This document shows, in pieces, positions 42,526 to 54,494 of a DNA stretch of 64,000 bases. Source of the DNA: Ypsolopha sequella (lineage: Eukaryota > Arthropoda > Insecta > Lepidoptera > Ypsolophidae); NCBI GenBank assembly GCA_934047225.1, contig OW204012.1:4154001-4218000 (forward strand), written 5' to 3'. The notes beneath the pieces are model-generated. The model worked only from the letters and a program-made list of their open reading frames with translations, had not been told where the DNA came from and did not search any database. Position numbers and translations under genes: made by a program. The number at the start of each line of letters is the position of its first letter. Positions within the stretch are counted from its first letter, which is position 1.

Positions 42526-44459
42526 TCATTGTCTTGAATTACAACGAATTTCTTACGATAACTTCATACAAGAAATATAATCGGTTGCATTAAGGTAAAT
42601 TTCAAGGATAAATTGGCCGTGGTTTTTGCAGACTTGCCAGTTTTTTTTTTGTGGCTTCTAGATCTGGCTATTTTATAGTGCTGCACCGACGTATACTTGT
42701 AATAATAAGTATATACGTAGTCGGGTCATAAATGGTTCCGAATTTTGAATTTGGAATGCAGACAAAACATTAATAAAATACGTTCAAATTTCGAATGTTT
42801 CACAATTTTAAAAACATAGGTTTTGAAGACTTTTCTTTAGTTTTCAACTAGGAATGGACACAAAAAGAAGACACGAGTCGCTGTAATTGCGTTTCATCGT
42901 TGTGGATGCGCTGCAAGTGAAATTTTCAAACTTCTGAAATCTATTCTATATAAAATATAAAATATATTATATTTATCTATTCTACGTAACATAGAACAGA
43001 TATATACTTATCTATCAAAAAAATAAGTGAAATAAAGAGAGAGAGAGTAAAAAATAAATTAAAGATGCCACAGACGTAAAAAAACACTGATATAATGATC
43101 CACACCCAAATATCTCCGCTGTCCAAAACTACTTCGTAATCATGGCGTCGAAAATGAAGTTTTTAAACGTAGCCGCCTTTTGAAGAAGTAATCAAGCTTT
43201 CTGAACGAACCAAAATGGCGGGCGACGCGGGTATGTTTTTTTCAAACATAATTATAGGGTGAGGCACTTCGAAGGCGGGCACCTTGTACACATTTGGGGT
43301 ATACTATACCAGACTGATTTATTACAAATGACTAGAACTGCTCTGCCGTAGGCGTTTTTTGGATGTTTCAATATTTTATTCTATCTTAGGCGTAACCGAC
43401 TGCAAGCATTGTAATTTCCTATTTTATTATACATAATCGTCAGTAACAAAAACCTGCTTCGAAAAACAACAGATATAAAGCCGTATTTCCACTTATTTGA
43501 GGAATAAAGGCGGCAAACGCACGTGCTACTAAATCGACGGCGCAAAAAAATAAAAAAGAGAATCAAAACGCAAAACGAACAACCGCAATTCGTGATCACG
43601 TAGCGCTCGGCTTAAAACGCGTATAATCACAGCGTAAGCCTTTTATAAAAAAAAACGCACGCTCCGCGTCCAGGCATAAATAAATAAATAATGTCATCCA
43701 GGACTAGCCCTCATTAACCATTGCCTTGTGTTTGTTAAAAAAAAAAGCGCGCGCTTATACGAAGGTGCTTTCCAATTTCAATAACAAAGCTTATTTTTCA
43801 CCAGTTCAACATAACATACCTCACCCCCCGCAAGCTCAGACTTTCCAGATCTCAAAAGGAAAACATAAGCGAGACACCACGCTCTTCTAAACTTGGTTTG
43901 AGGAGAATTTTCAGTACGTGTGAAAGAGACAGTTATACTTTTTCCTCTGCGATGAAAATAGAACTTCTCGCACGTGATTGGTGCATTCATCCCGCAAAGA
44001 GGGCGTCACCGTCGAGTTCCCGCCATAAATTGAGTTGTTGACACATTAATAAGGTAAGGTTATGTTTTAATATTATTTTTTTTCTGTGCAAGCGCGCGAA
44101 ATTATAAGGCTTGAATATAATTATGATTGTTGTTGTACGGTATAATGAACTGTGTGGGTGGTCTCGGCCCGGATTGTTTGTAATTAAACTGTTTTGGTTG
44201 GGGTTTCTCGCATCGCCGCCATTTTCCGTTTGTTTGTTGAGGCCATATTTTAATTTAGTTTATAGTTTTGAGTTTAAACCAGACCGATAGCTACCGTAAT
44301 GTTTTGGTTTAACGATTATAGTTTTATAGGTTTAGATGGAATTGCAGAGTCGTAACGCGGAGAATTTATATTATTATTTGTTGGAAACATTTTCCGCCGT
44401 GTTGGTTTGGTTCAAAATTGTTTTATCCATATGTATTATATATACAGATCGATAATAAA
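42526..44459. other. Unassigned sequence; possible host promoter motifs
   Basis: No supported gene. CAAAATGGCGGGCGACGCGG at 43211-43230 is followed by GTATGT, and CGCCGCCATTTTCCG lies at 44213-44227 on the other strand. Both hold AAAATGGCGG, the core bound by YY1/Pho-type factors. CpG content is higher around 43500-43750 and 43960-44040 than in the flanks. Confidence 0.35.
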
Positions 44460-44595
44460 GCCGATTCTGAAGACTTTAATTTTAGTTTAAGTGCTGTCAA
44501 GACTTAAAATTTTCCAAAGTAATTTAGCTTCTGTTCTTAACACTAATGAATTATTATTTTTTATTAAAATTTTGTTTTGACAGCACAAAATCGGC
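44460..44595. mobile_element. Hairpin MITE family L
   Basis: GCCGATTCTGAAGACTTTAAT on the left; GTTTTGACAGCACAAAATCGGC on the right pairs with the start and the AGTGCTGTCAA segment. Confidence 0.75.
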
Positions 44596-44720
44596 TACAT
44601 TGAACCCCCTACCTATATTAAAGGAAACTATTCTATATTCGAAATAAAAAATATATGTTTTGTTATTTCTGTCTTGTTTATTAATTTAAAAAAAAGATAT
44701 CGACCGTCAAAGTCGATCGC

Positions 44721-44762
44721 GGGTGGAGGGTGGATAGCGGGGCGGGTGCTTGGGGGGGCGGG
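44721..44762 (+). other. G-quadruplex-prone tract
   Basis: GGGTGGAGGGTGGATAGCGG, then GGCGGG and a GGGGGGGCGGG run: six or more G runs in 42 bp. Confidence 0.65.
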
Positions 44763-44984
44763 AATGCTTTTCATCGATGGCTGGGGGTTGGATGCTCGTT
44801 GCGGGTGCTGTTTATTGTCAGTCACATGTCGCGTCGCGTAGATTAGCCATTTATTCGAAATTTGGAAACTAATTCAAATAAAAAAATATGAAAAAAAAAA
44901 CTTTTTTTTATGTTTTCGTGTTCTATTAGTAATTCATAGATTTCAGTATATACCTATGTATAGATAGGTATATGTTTTCAATGC

Positions 44985-45340
44985 AAGTACTGGTAAAGGC
45001 CCACATTTTATGCATCAAAACCGAACAGAAAGTCGAGCATTATGCCCTAGAAGTTGGCTAACCTGCAACCTTTCCTGTGTACCATAAATGTTGTACTTAT
45101 TTTCCACTGTTTAACGGCTCTGGATACAGTCCTTTTGAGCCAATCATAATATAAAGTTCACAAGATTATATTTGTTTTATTTAGTCACACTATGCATTGA
45201 AAAACGTAGTATGATAAACGGGCGTAAGAGTAATAAATTACTCGGTTACATTTAAAACACTCGCTACGCTCGTCTTTTAATTCGTCCTCGTAATTTATTC
45301 CTTTTCGCCCTTGTAGCATAAACTACTATTTTGTGACTTC
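44985..45340 (-). repeat. Dispersed element N, inverted partner of 24980-25290
   Basis: TTTATGCATCAAAACCGAAC, GGCTCTGGATACAGT and GCATTGAAAAACGT occur in inverse order to the 25-kb copy. Confidence 0.75.
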
Positions 45341-45440
45341 ACAGTCGAAAACATCTCTGACACGTCCTCAGCGATTCAAATCGTGATTTTATATTTTATT
45401 CTTTATTGATGTTGGTTTAGATTATAGGAAAACGTGATAA

Positions 45441-45875
45441 GGCGATATGTGAAAAAATACGGGTGTTTCTTTTCTATGTATTTCATGAAATACACAGAAA
45501 ATTATAATCAGTTTCTGGTTATGGTATATGCATTTTGACTATAATTAATCTAGGGTTTTAATTTTGGAAAACATGTTTGGATAAGTTTTCTTCGATAGAA
45601 ATAATTGTTGAATTGAGGTCTTCTAACACATTTTTTCTCCTCGTTTAACGAGTAGCAGCCATGTACAGAACTCAAACATATTTTATTAGATCGGTTTCAA
45701 TTCAACAATAGGTACTTATCTAAATTTTGGTTTTTCGAAATTTTGCTAGCTAGTTTAGTTTCTTTAATAAAAATATATGACCAACTTTTTCCCTTTTTCC
45801 CTGAATCCGCTCCTCTCGCACTGCGCGATTTTTCGCTTGGAGTGACAGTGACAAAAATAAAATTCGCATAGCCCC
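45441..45875 (-). mobile_element. Family R element
   Basis: GGCGATATGTG at the left and TTCGCATAGCCCC next to TTAA (45876-45879) at the right. TTAA is eroded to GATAA on the left. Confidence 0.82.
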
Positions 45876-45879
45876 TTAA

Positions 45880-46448
45880 ATAGATACTTTGTATTTTATT
45901 TGGTTAATACTTCAAGTGATTTACAGAATCTAAAGACCTAAAATCACATTTTCATAAGTAATAATAAACACAAATCCTTACAAAACCTCTTGTCACAATG
46001 AAACACAAAATAAAGGAAAAGATAAATTAACCAAAACATTAAACGTTCCACAAAAAAAAAATCTCAATAGACGGTCACACTTCAATAAGCGCATTGGCGA
46101 CGGTGTAAACAAGGCATAACAGCCATTGTCCATTGCAGGTGGCACGCAGAGACAATTTAAAAAGTAAAATGTCAACGTAACGTCAATATTTTGGCGCGAT
46201 TCGCGACGCAGTGCGAGCGTTCAGAAACAACTTTTCTACTCAAAACTCGACTTTTTGCCATAGGAAATAAGAATTAAATAGATGTACTTTTACGGCGGAT
46301 GCCTAATATGATACGCTATGAACTAATGAATTGGTTTATTTCTGGTCTGGATAGGTATATTTCCGAGAATATTCTTAGTGATTTTTGCGGGTAAATTGAT
46401 TATCAGGTGTTTTGACGGCTTTTGACGCGCATCTTTTGTGTTTTTTAG
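45880..46448. other. No gene or known element recognised
   Basis: A CpG-richer stretch at 46180-46230 (TTGGCGCGATTCGCGACGC) is the only notable feature. Confidence 0.45.
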
Positions 46449-46697
46449 GGTTCCGTAGTACCGAAAAGGTACAAAAGGAACCTTATGGTAAGACTCCGTT
46501 GTCCGTCCGTCCGTATGTCACAGCCTCATAACTTTAGCACTGTTAAAGCGAAATACATGAAATTTGGCAAAAAAATAGCATTAGTTTGCCCACATATTAA
46601 AGTGTACAAAAAATATGAAAAATTTGAAATTGTTCAAAATATTTCCAAAACAAAAGTGAGAAAAATAAAAAATATTAGCCTTAAAATACAATATTCT
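46449..46697 (+). repeat. Left arm and interior of the GTCY foldback
   Basis: GGTTCCGTAGTACCGAAAAGG, GTCCGTCCGTCCG and the interior (ATTTCCAAAACAAAAGTGAG) match the inverse of 3480-3711. It is cut by the LINE piece at 46698. Confidence 0.75.
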
Positions 46698-47170
46698 GAG
46701 AAAGCAGACAAAAGTGAAGGACATCATCACCACGATTAAAACAATGAAATGGCAATGGGCAGGCCACATAATGCGGACTCAAGACAACAGATGGACGCGT
46801 CTTACTTCCGAGTGGATACCGAGAGACGGTCGGCGAAGAGTTGGAAGACCATACATGAGATGGACAGACGAACTGAGACGTTACAACCCATTATGGTGGC
46901 GACGCGCCGCAGACAGACCTACGTGGAACGAGATGGCAAAAGGATTCATTGCTCAGAACAACGATGAGGAACAAGATAAATAGTCACCCAGATAAGCCTG
47001 GTCAGCGAGGGTGACCAAGACCAAACCTCACTGGCAACAATGAGAGGCCTACCATGTCCTAACTAGGACCTAAATGAATGTGACAAATGATCAATGGAAA
47101 TGTGTGTTTGTGTAATTTATGTTTTTTTTTTTTATTTAATTTAATTCAATTTAATTTAATTCAATTCAAT
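46698..47170 (+). pseudogene. LINE ORF2 C-terminal fragment with 3' tail
   Basis: The frame from about 46698 reads RKQTKVKDIITTIKTMKWQW, then GHIMRTQDNRW and GRRRVGRPYMRWTDEL, the conserved tail of RTE-like ORF2 proteins. It ends at TAG 46981. A 3' region follows that ends in AATTTAATTC-type repeats and AATAAATAATA. A 5'-truncated insertion; clade uncertain. Confidence 0.72.
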
Positions 47171-47339
47171 AAATAATATAATTTTATTTTTTTAATTATC
47201 ATATATGCTTAGTGTTTTTTTTAGACAAGTTTATAATTATTCGTCAATGTATATGTATATTTTGTGTCAAATAAAGGCTTTATTATTTATTTATTATAAA
47301 ATACAATATGGGTATCAAATTGTAGGTATTAAAAATTTG

Positions 47340-47830
47340 ATACTAAAAATATATACTTTTAATATATTTACTGACACTGGTTTCGAGAAATCTTTAAAAA
47401 ACCCCAAAAATATGTATGTCTCCCCCCTTATCTCCGAAACTGGTAAACCGAAAATTATGAAAAAAATGTCAATTGTAGATCATAACTGGCCAATTACAGG
47501 AAAATTATAGCAAATTAAAAAAGATTCAACACTAATGAGAAATATAAAAAAAGAAGTAAAATAAATAAAAAAGATATTTTATAAAAATACAAAATGGGTA
47601 TCAAATTGTATATATTAAGAAGCTAATTGTAAAAATATATCCTTTTACTGTACTTACTGTCACTGGTTTCGAGAAATCTTTAAAAAACCACAAAAATATG
47701 GATGTCCCCCCGCCTTATCTCCAAAACTGGTGGACCAAAAAATATGAAACAAATCATGGTAATATGTGTTTACGTAAAGATTACAGAAAAAATAGAACAG
47801 TCCAGAAATTCACGAAAAAAAAATGACAAA
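47340..47830 (+). repeat. Repeat family X, two tandem units
   Basis: Two units about 290 bp apart with TTTCGAGAAATCTTTAAAAA, a C run and TTATCTCC(G/A)AAACTGGT, like the pair at 9031-9560. It leads into a GTCY repeat end (47835-47900). Confidence 0.75.
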
Positions 47831-47834
47831 ATTA

Positions 47835-47902
47835 AATTTATCATCCACAATACGGAACCCTATAGGTACGCGAGTCTGACTCGCGCTTGGCCGGTTTTTT
47901 GT
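47835..47902 (-). repeat. End of a GTCY repeat, inverted
   Basis: AATACGGAACCCTATAGG and GCGAGTCTGACTCGCGCTTGG are the inverse of the GGCCAAGTGCGAGTCGGAC head at 26625. Confidence 0.75.
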
Positions 47903-48161
47903 TGAAGGCTGACTTTGACAGTATTGCTGGATAAAACTGGATACGGAACTAAATAAATTTACTAGTATTATACTTATTATCTGTGTTAATGCCAAAAACG
48001 GCCGTTTCTAGCAGAAGTCAAAATTTTAGCTCATCAAAGCTATTGAATGCTATTGCTATATCTACACATTTACTTAAGCATATTTTCAATAATTCTTCTA
48101 GTAAGTAAATAATGTTTTATTTTCTTAAGTGGTAGCACTTTCGCAGCATAAAGCGCCTTAA

Positions 48162-48575
48162 GAGGCTATGCGAATTTTATTTTTGTCACTGTCACTCCAA
48201 GCGAAAAATCGCGCAGTGCGAGAGGGGCGGATTCAGGGCAAAAGGGAAAAAAGTTGGTTTTATATTTTTACTAAAAATACTAAAATAGCTATCAAAATTT
48301 CAAATATCAAACCTCTAGATATTGTTGAAACACACCTAATAAAATATGTTTGAGTTCTGTATATGGTTCCTATTCGTCAAACGTGGAGAAAAAGTGTTTG
48401 AAGACCTCATTTCAACAATTATTTCTATCGAGGAAAAATTATCCAAACATGTTTTCAAATTTCAAAACGCTAGATTAAATAGTCAAAATGCATATACCAG
48501 AAATTTATTAAAATTATCCGTGTATTTCATGAAATACACAGAAAAGAAACACCCGTATTTTTTTCGCATATCGCC
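48162..48575 (+). mobile_element. Family R element, both TTAA intact
   Basis: TTAA at 48158-48161 and 48576-48579; ends GAGGCTATGCG and CGCATATCGCC. A good reference copy. Confidence 0.88.
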
Positions 48576-48581
48576 TTAAGC

Positions 48582-48861
48582 AAAACATATGAAGCATCTT
48601 GATTTTGAACACAAACACTTGTACTATTTGTTTCATAACATAATTATATTGAAAAGTTTTTCCTCACAATCATTGTTGACATACGTTTGTCGTTTTACGG
48701 CTCGTATATTAAAATAATAAATATTCTGTATCCCCTGAAGATGGCTTGATTTCCGAAACCGGTTGGGAAGTGTGCAACGGGAAGTGTGCAACAAATATAA
48801 TTACGTTATGAAACAAATAGTACAAGTGTTTGTGTTCAAATCAAGATGCTTTCTATGTTTC
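48582..48861. mobile_element. Hairpin element O
   Basis: The arms read CATATGAAGCATCTTGA and TTTGAACACAAACACTTG, then TTTGTTTCATAACATAATTA, with inverse forms at the right. The loop holds CCTGAAGATGG...CCGAAACCGG, a motif shared with elements P and S. Confidence 0.82.
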
Positions 48862-49394
48862 ATCAAGCGCCGACAATCGCAAGTATAAATCATGTAAAAC
48901 ATATGACATTTAATTTATTTTCACACTCGTCTTTGTCGTATCTAAACATCGTATAAGTAATTACAGTAATTACAAAGATAACAGATCTTTTAACTAAATA
49001 AATAAAGAAACAATTTTCCAACCGTGAACACATTGCAGTGCGCATCAAGCGCGTGCAAAAATTAACACATTTTGTGGCGCTACTTTTAATATCTATACAT
49101 TCGATCGCTATTTTATGAATTAACACCATTAGGTCTTTATACAAGTATATAAAAGGTCTTTACATATGAAATTGCCGAAATTTTCTCACAGATTCATGAG
49201 TTCACCCCTCGACGCCCACTGGGACTGAGGGTCGAAATATAGCGCTTAAAAACGTTTAATTATTAAGTATATAATTTATGTGGAATATAGCATATACAAA
49301 TATATATAAAATCTATTTTTATAATTCGACTGACGACTGACTGAATTGAATCGTCACTACCCGTTGTTAACAATCATTAACGTTTTTGTTTTAA
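48862..49394. other. Unassigned; cGACTGACGAC-type repeat words
   Basis: 49210-49345 (CCCACTGGGACTGAGGGTCG; ATAATTCGACTGACGACTG) resembles 53130-53175 and the loop of 60182-60359. No gene. Confidence 0.45.
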
Positions 49395-49810
49395 GGCGAT
49401 ATGGGAAAAAAATACGGGTGTTTATTTTCTGTGTTTTTCATGAAATACACGGAAAATTTTAATAAATTTCTGGTATATGCATTTTGACTATATACTCTAG
49501 GGTTTTGAAATTGGAAAACATGTTTGGATAAATTTTCCTCGATAGAAATAAATGTTGAAATGAGGTATTCAAACACACCTTTTCTCCTCGTTTGACGAAT
49601 AGGAACCATATACAGAACTCAAACATATTTTATTAGGTGTGTTTCAACAATATCTAGAGATTTGATATTTGAAATTTTGCTAGCTATTTTAGTTTTTTTA
49701 ATAAAAATATAAAACCAACTTTTTTCCCTTTTGCCCTGAATCCGCCTCTCTCGCACTGCGCGATTTTTCGTTTGGAGTGACAGTGACAAAAATAAAATTC
49801 GCATAGCCTC
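49395..49810 (-). mobile_element. Family R element, both TTAA intact
   Basis: TTAA at 49391-49394 and 49811-49814; ends GGCGATATGGG and TTCGCATAGCCTC. Confidence 0.88.
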
Positions 49811-50010
49811 TTAACTCAATAGGGCACTTGGTTCAAAAATTACAACCTTTCCTTTACAAAGGGTCCTCAGTTGCTGATAGCAAAATAAAAGGGTCTATTA
49901 TAACAACAATATATATTTTTTTCGATTTTTTTAAATTTTTTTTGTCGATAAAATTGTGCCTAGTTTTACAAAATTCGTGTGTGCACTTAAGCGAGACTTA
50001 CACTTGTATA

Positions 50011-50274
50011 TACAAGTGACTTTTAGATCATCGTCCAAATTCATACTAGATGCTCGGTAAGTGATCAGCATCATGAATCGATAACAATTTTTGTGAAATT
50101 TGTATAATGAAATTTCGACTTCCCATAGTAATTTCACTCCCAGTTCTGAGTGAATCACTATGGGGAGTCGAAATTTAATTATAAATTTTACAAAAATCGT
50201 TATTGATTCATGATGCTGATCACTTACCAAGGCTCAAGTATGAATTTGGACGATGTTTATAAATTCACCTTGTA
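50011..50274. mobile_element. Hairpin MITE family A
   Basis: TACAAGTGACTTTTAGATC to AATTCACCTTGTA, flanked by TA, with one base missing in the left end. Confidence 0.85.
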
Positions 50275-51817
50275 TATTACAATTTAATGCTGATTCTAGG
50301 CATATTATACTGCAGATTTCTAATCATTATTCTAGTAAGTAAGAAATGTTTCCCTTTTTTTTTTAGTTTCTCAAATCAAATACTGGGCCTTTCGTTTCCA
50401 ATGTATTCCATCAAAAACGAACAAAGTCACGGCTTGAATCGATGCCACAAAATAACCACTTACAGAAGGTTTACTCCGCATAACTAGTGAAAACAAGCGC
50501 ACGCACACATAGACGCGCGATCTTGGATGAAGTTCAGTCAAATCGAATGCCAATACGATATTCTGCCAGGATCATCATAGAAAGAAAGAAAGAAAAATCT
50601 TCATTTGTTGCTTCACAAACAGAAAAAATAAAAAAATAAAAAACATTATACAAAAAACCAAGAAAACAGAAAAGCAATAATAATAATAATGAAACATTTA
50701 GAATTAATAACGATTGTAGCAACAAAAAAGTCCCTGGCTCAGCATACGCACGCGTCTATGCATGATTGCGTCTGTTTTCGCTCCGTCGTCGAGTCGGCCT
50801 TCTGGTTGCATCTATTTTGTGTCGATGCTGCATGCTAACACCCAGTTATTTGTTTTGTACGAATCGAACATGCGTATCATCTTGAACAAAAAGAAACAGA
50901 GATGCTGACTGCCGAAAAAGCGCTGCTGGGTCTAACAAAAACGGCTAAAACACGCTTTATTTTTGTCAAAATTGTCTGCCAGTCTCGATAGGGACCAAAC
51001 TCGCGCTTCCCGCTACATTTACTAGATTTAGATTAAATTAAATCGTTATTTTCTTATATTATTATGTCAAACAAAAACGTGTACAGACGAAAAGGGGTAA
51101 AAAAGAAAAAAAAATAAAAAATTAGGATAGAAATTAATTGTATAAAATCTGTCATAACTTTTGATCTACCGCGAATATTGCAATGAAATAAAATCTGTTA
51201 TGATCCTTAAAAATAGAGGTTGCATACCAAATCACAAACAAACCATAATCAACTACCATGACCATAAAAATAATATCCTAAAAATTTTTTTTTAATAAAC
51301 ATAATATTACGTAAATACTCTTTAATGTGCATCGAAATAAAAGTTATAAAATATTTTTAGTAGAGAGGGTACAATGGGCGGTCATCGCTTAAGCAATTTC
51401 TTCTACTACTAGATATTTAGATTTTACTAGATATTTCTGAATTTTGATAAATTTGAAATTGCACTTGTGTATTTGTATGAACAGCCTAAAAGCTTTAGGT
51501 AGATTTTGAATCCTATTTGATTTAAAAAAAACACACCGCCTGCCCTAACGTGCTTTAATTCATCTTAGTGGACAAAGCTAGATCTAGCAATAAAAGCGCT
51601 TGTTCGCAGCTATCGAGAGCCACGACTTCGAGTCAGGTGACATTTCGAACAATCGAATTCAGAACTCAAATTTCAAAGTTTAAAACTGCGCGCCCAATCG
51701 ATTTAAAGTTGAGCCAGAGAAATGTAGGAAGACCATGCGTCGATATTTTTAGAACTTTTTTAATAGTTTAATCATTCAAAATAATTTAAACTTAAATAAA
51801 ATATGCAGTAATCTCTA
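50275..51817. other. No gene or known element recognised
   Basis: A long stretch with short frames only. 50570-50700 is A-rich; 50745-50830 is richer in GC. Confidence 0.5.
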
Positions 51818-51955
51818 GGATAGAGCTAATGCTGGGCTCGACTGTGTACTCGAAAACCTCAAATAGGCATTTCTTTCAGACCACCAAAAGTGGCGAAATC
51901 TGGTCCAGCAGTTGACGAACCAGACTGATAGAGAGAGATGGATGGATGGATGAAT
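51818..51955 (+). repeat. Dispersed repeat W, eroded copy
   Basis: GATAGAGCTAATGCTGGGCTC, then GTCCAGCAGTTGACGAACC and GATGGATGGATGGATG. The middle of W is missing. Confidence 0.65.
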
Positions 51956-52231
51956 CTGTATAAATCGTATCCTCTACGAAACGCACAACTTCTTCTTATT
52001 TTTGAATTACATATATTAAATAAACGTAATTTATGGCATTTCGCGAACAAAGTTTAGTATCAGTTAGGCTTTTCTGGCAAAAAATTATTATTCCATGCAT
52101 TACGTTGTAAATGTATGGGCACACAAACTTAAAACACTTTTAAAAATATAAAAGAGTATATTTTAAATATATGACAGTTTTATAATTATAATTTTTTTAT
52201 TTTATTATCACTTATACTGTAAATAGGTTTT

Positions 52232-52236
52232 TTACG

Positions 52237-52270
<34 letters not shown>

Positions 52271-52285
52271 CGTATCTACGTATTG
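52232..52285. repeat. TATC microsatellite
   Basis: About nine TATC units with CGTATCTACG interruptions. Confidence 0.9.
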
Positions 52286-52744
52286 TAAGTATCTATTATG
52301 TTTTTACTAACTCGACTGCGACTAATGCAAGGCGCGAAATATATCTCACAACAATATTTGAACGAGTGAGCGAAGCCAATTTTATTTCTGACTTTATTTT
52401 ATCTAATAGAGGAAGATGTACCAATTACTAAAGTTTTATTATTTTATGCCAAATTTGTAAATCTAACGATGTGCCTAAAATGGCAGTTTCGGGAAACAAG
52501 CTAAACAAGTTATAAGACTTTAAGGTATATAACAAAATACAACACTAAATGGTCGTTTAGCGTTGAAATAATCATCTCGGAACTGACATTTGTTGATGTT
52601 TTTATGATTTTTTTGCAGATTTATTCGCAGTGTAACGCGTTAACCGCTTTATCACTTTTTGATGCAAATTTCAAATTTCAAATAACTTGATTATATTCGT
52701 TCTTAATGGTTCATCATAGAAACAACATGTCTTTAGAGAGGAAC

Positions 52745-52895
52745 AATTTTTATTGTTCAATTCAAAATCCTTTATTGCACACAATAATAAAACTGATTAC
52801 AAGTATCAGTAATGTTACAGTTAAAGCAAAAGGCGAGCTTATCTCTGAAAGAGATTTCTACCAGCAAACCCTTGGTGATATAATCGATTAAACAA
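52745..52895 (-). repeat. Probable LINE 3' UTR, reverse orientation
   Basis: The plus strand reads CCTTTATTGCACACAATAA and GGCGAGCTTATCTCTGAAAG. Read from the minus strand this ends in AATAAAGG, a layout common for insect LINE tails. No coding part. Confidence 0.45.
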
Positions 52896-54051
52896 AAAGT
52901 GCACACAAGACAATAAACTGTTTAAAACAAATGAGTAAAAAAGAAAATAATAACTATCAAATACTAGTTAGTCTACGTAATTTAACTGCAATACATATCA
53001 AATAAAATAAACAAATACTTATAAAAAATATATGTATAAATTTATTTACACAAATATACTTCAAAAAAGTTTTTCATCGTCTAATGTCACAAATCTGTCC
53101 TTATATATTATTATGTCAAATATATATTCTTATAATTCGACTGACGACGACCACAAGTTGGTCGAAATATATATCGATAGTATTTAGTAGTTTTTCATTC
53201 ATATTTATAATCTGTTTTTTTAAATAATTAAAAGCAAAATCAAGTAGAAATTTGGTTTGTCTGTGGGGAGGGAGTCGCACTTCTTTTTCTATAGGTACCT
53301 ATTTAAATGTATTCTGGGTGAGTTCTGTCAGTTATACATACTTAGAGCACATTTAGAGTAAAGAAGATTCCAGATTTTAATAAAGAACCATCATGGACAC
53401 AGTAACCAGAAAAAGGCATCAAAATATCCCCCACGCCGGCAACTAATTACACTACACAACATACCGGTGAAAGCAAAACTACAATAGCACTTTTTCAAAA
53501 CGATCCCAAAACTATCGCCGCATGTGGCCACCATTTTGAAAACATTCTTTGTGTTACCTGTCAAAATATCCCGCTTGTTTTTTTTTTTAAACGCCGCTCT
53601 TCGCTGCACTAGACTCGGAGGCTTGGGCTCAAGCCGCTCAAGTCCAAAATGCCAGTTCGGAAATTAATTAAAAAAAAATGCTTTTGTAAAGTTTTTTATA
53701 GCAGTGATTTTGGTTTTAGATAGTAATGTATTAATTTATGCCGGTGTCTGCCTGTTGGCAGGTGCTTAATTGAAGCCAGGGATTTAAAATATGGCTTCAT
53801 ATGTAACGATTCCATGGAAAGATAATTATTTTTTATGAATACATCCATATCAGCCGACGGGGGAGGGATGTGAATTATTTATTTGATACCGACGCATTCA
53901 AGTTAATAAAAACAAATAAATCAAAATACTTATTTACACACATACACAATTACTCGTATATAAGGATGTATGCACAGACATTATGTCGATGTATGTATGA
54001 ATTTATATTATCTTCCATCTATCTTTATGTATATATTGCAGCCATATCGTA
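52896..54051. other. No gene or known element recognised
   Basis: Short frames only. 53130-53175 carries the ATAATTCGACTGACGACG motif noted elsewhere. Confidence 0.5.
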
Positions 54052-54220
54052 TAACACGCCGTATTACAAGTAGGCGTGCCGGATTGAAAAACGACGCTGT
54101 TTTGTGATGCGGCTAACTCAAGTTCAGCCGGATTGTCATTGCGTTACGTTCGAAAATCCGGCTTGAGGTCTTTCAACCAAAAGTCTAAAGTAAAATACTT
54201 ACTTGTAATACGGCGTGTTA
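54052..54220. mobile_element. Hairpin MITE G, 21-bp ends
   Basis: TAACACGCCGTATTACAAG at the left and CTTGTAATACGGCGTGTTA at the right. CAGCCGGATTGTC-type and AATCCGGCTTGA sequences pair in the middle. Confidence 0.82.
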
Positions 54221-54494
54221 CACTATATAATCCGTGTTTTTATACTTGACGTAAGTGATAAACAACAATGGCGTACCAATAAAATTTGACATTTCGTAGT
54301 GATGCGCAATGACGGATATTTGTATCGATTGTCTCGATTAATCGCGATTATTTTTTCGAAGTCGACTTAATATCTCGCCGTCGATAAACGAAGGTAAGTC
54401 GAACTTTTTCATTGTAAACCTAACTGTATTTTGTTTTTGTTCAATATTTATAAAGTCATTGTTTTACATTTTATATACCAATTTATGTCTAATA

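Noticed and set aside
42302..42580. Small proteins on both strands
   Set aside because: They fall inside repeat W, which has no consistent frame between copies.
46714..46983. Host gene of 89 residues
   Set aside because: It is the C-terminal piece of a LINE ORF2; the conserved sequence continues upstream of the ATG until cut by another repeat.
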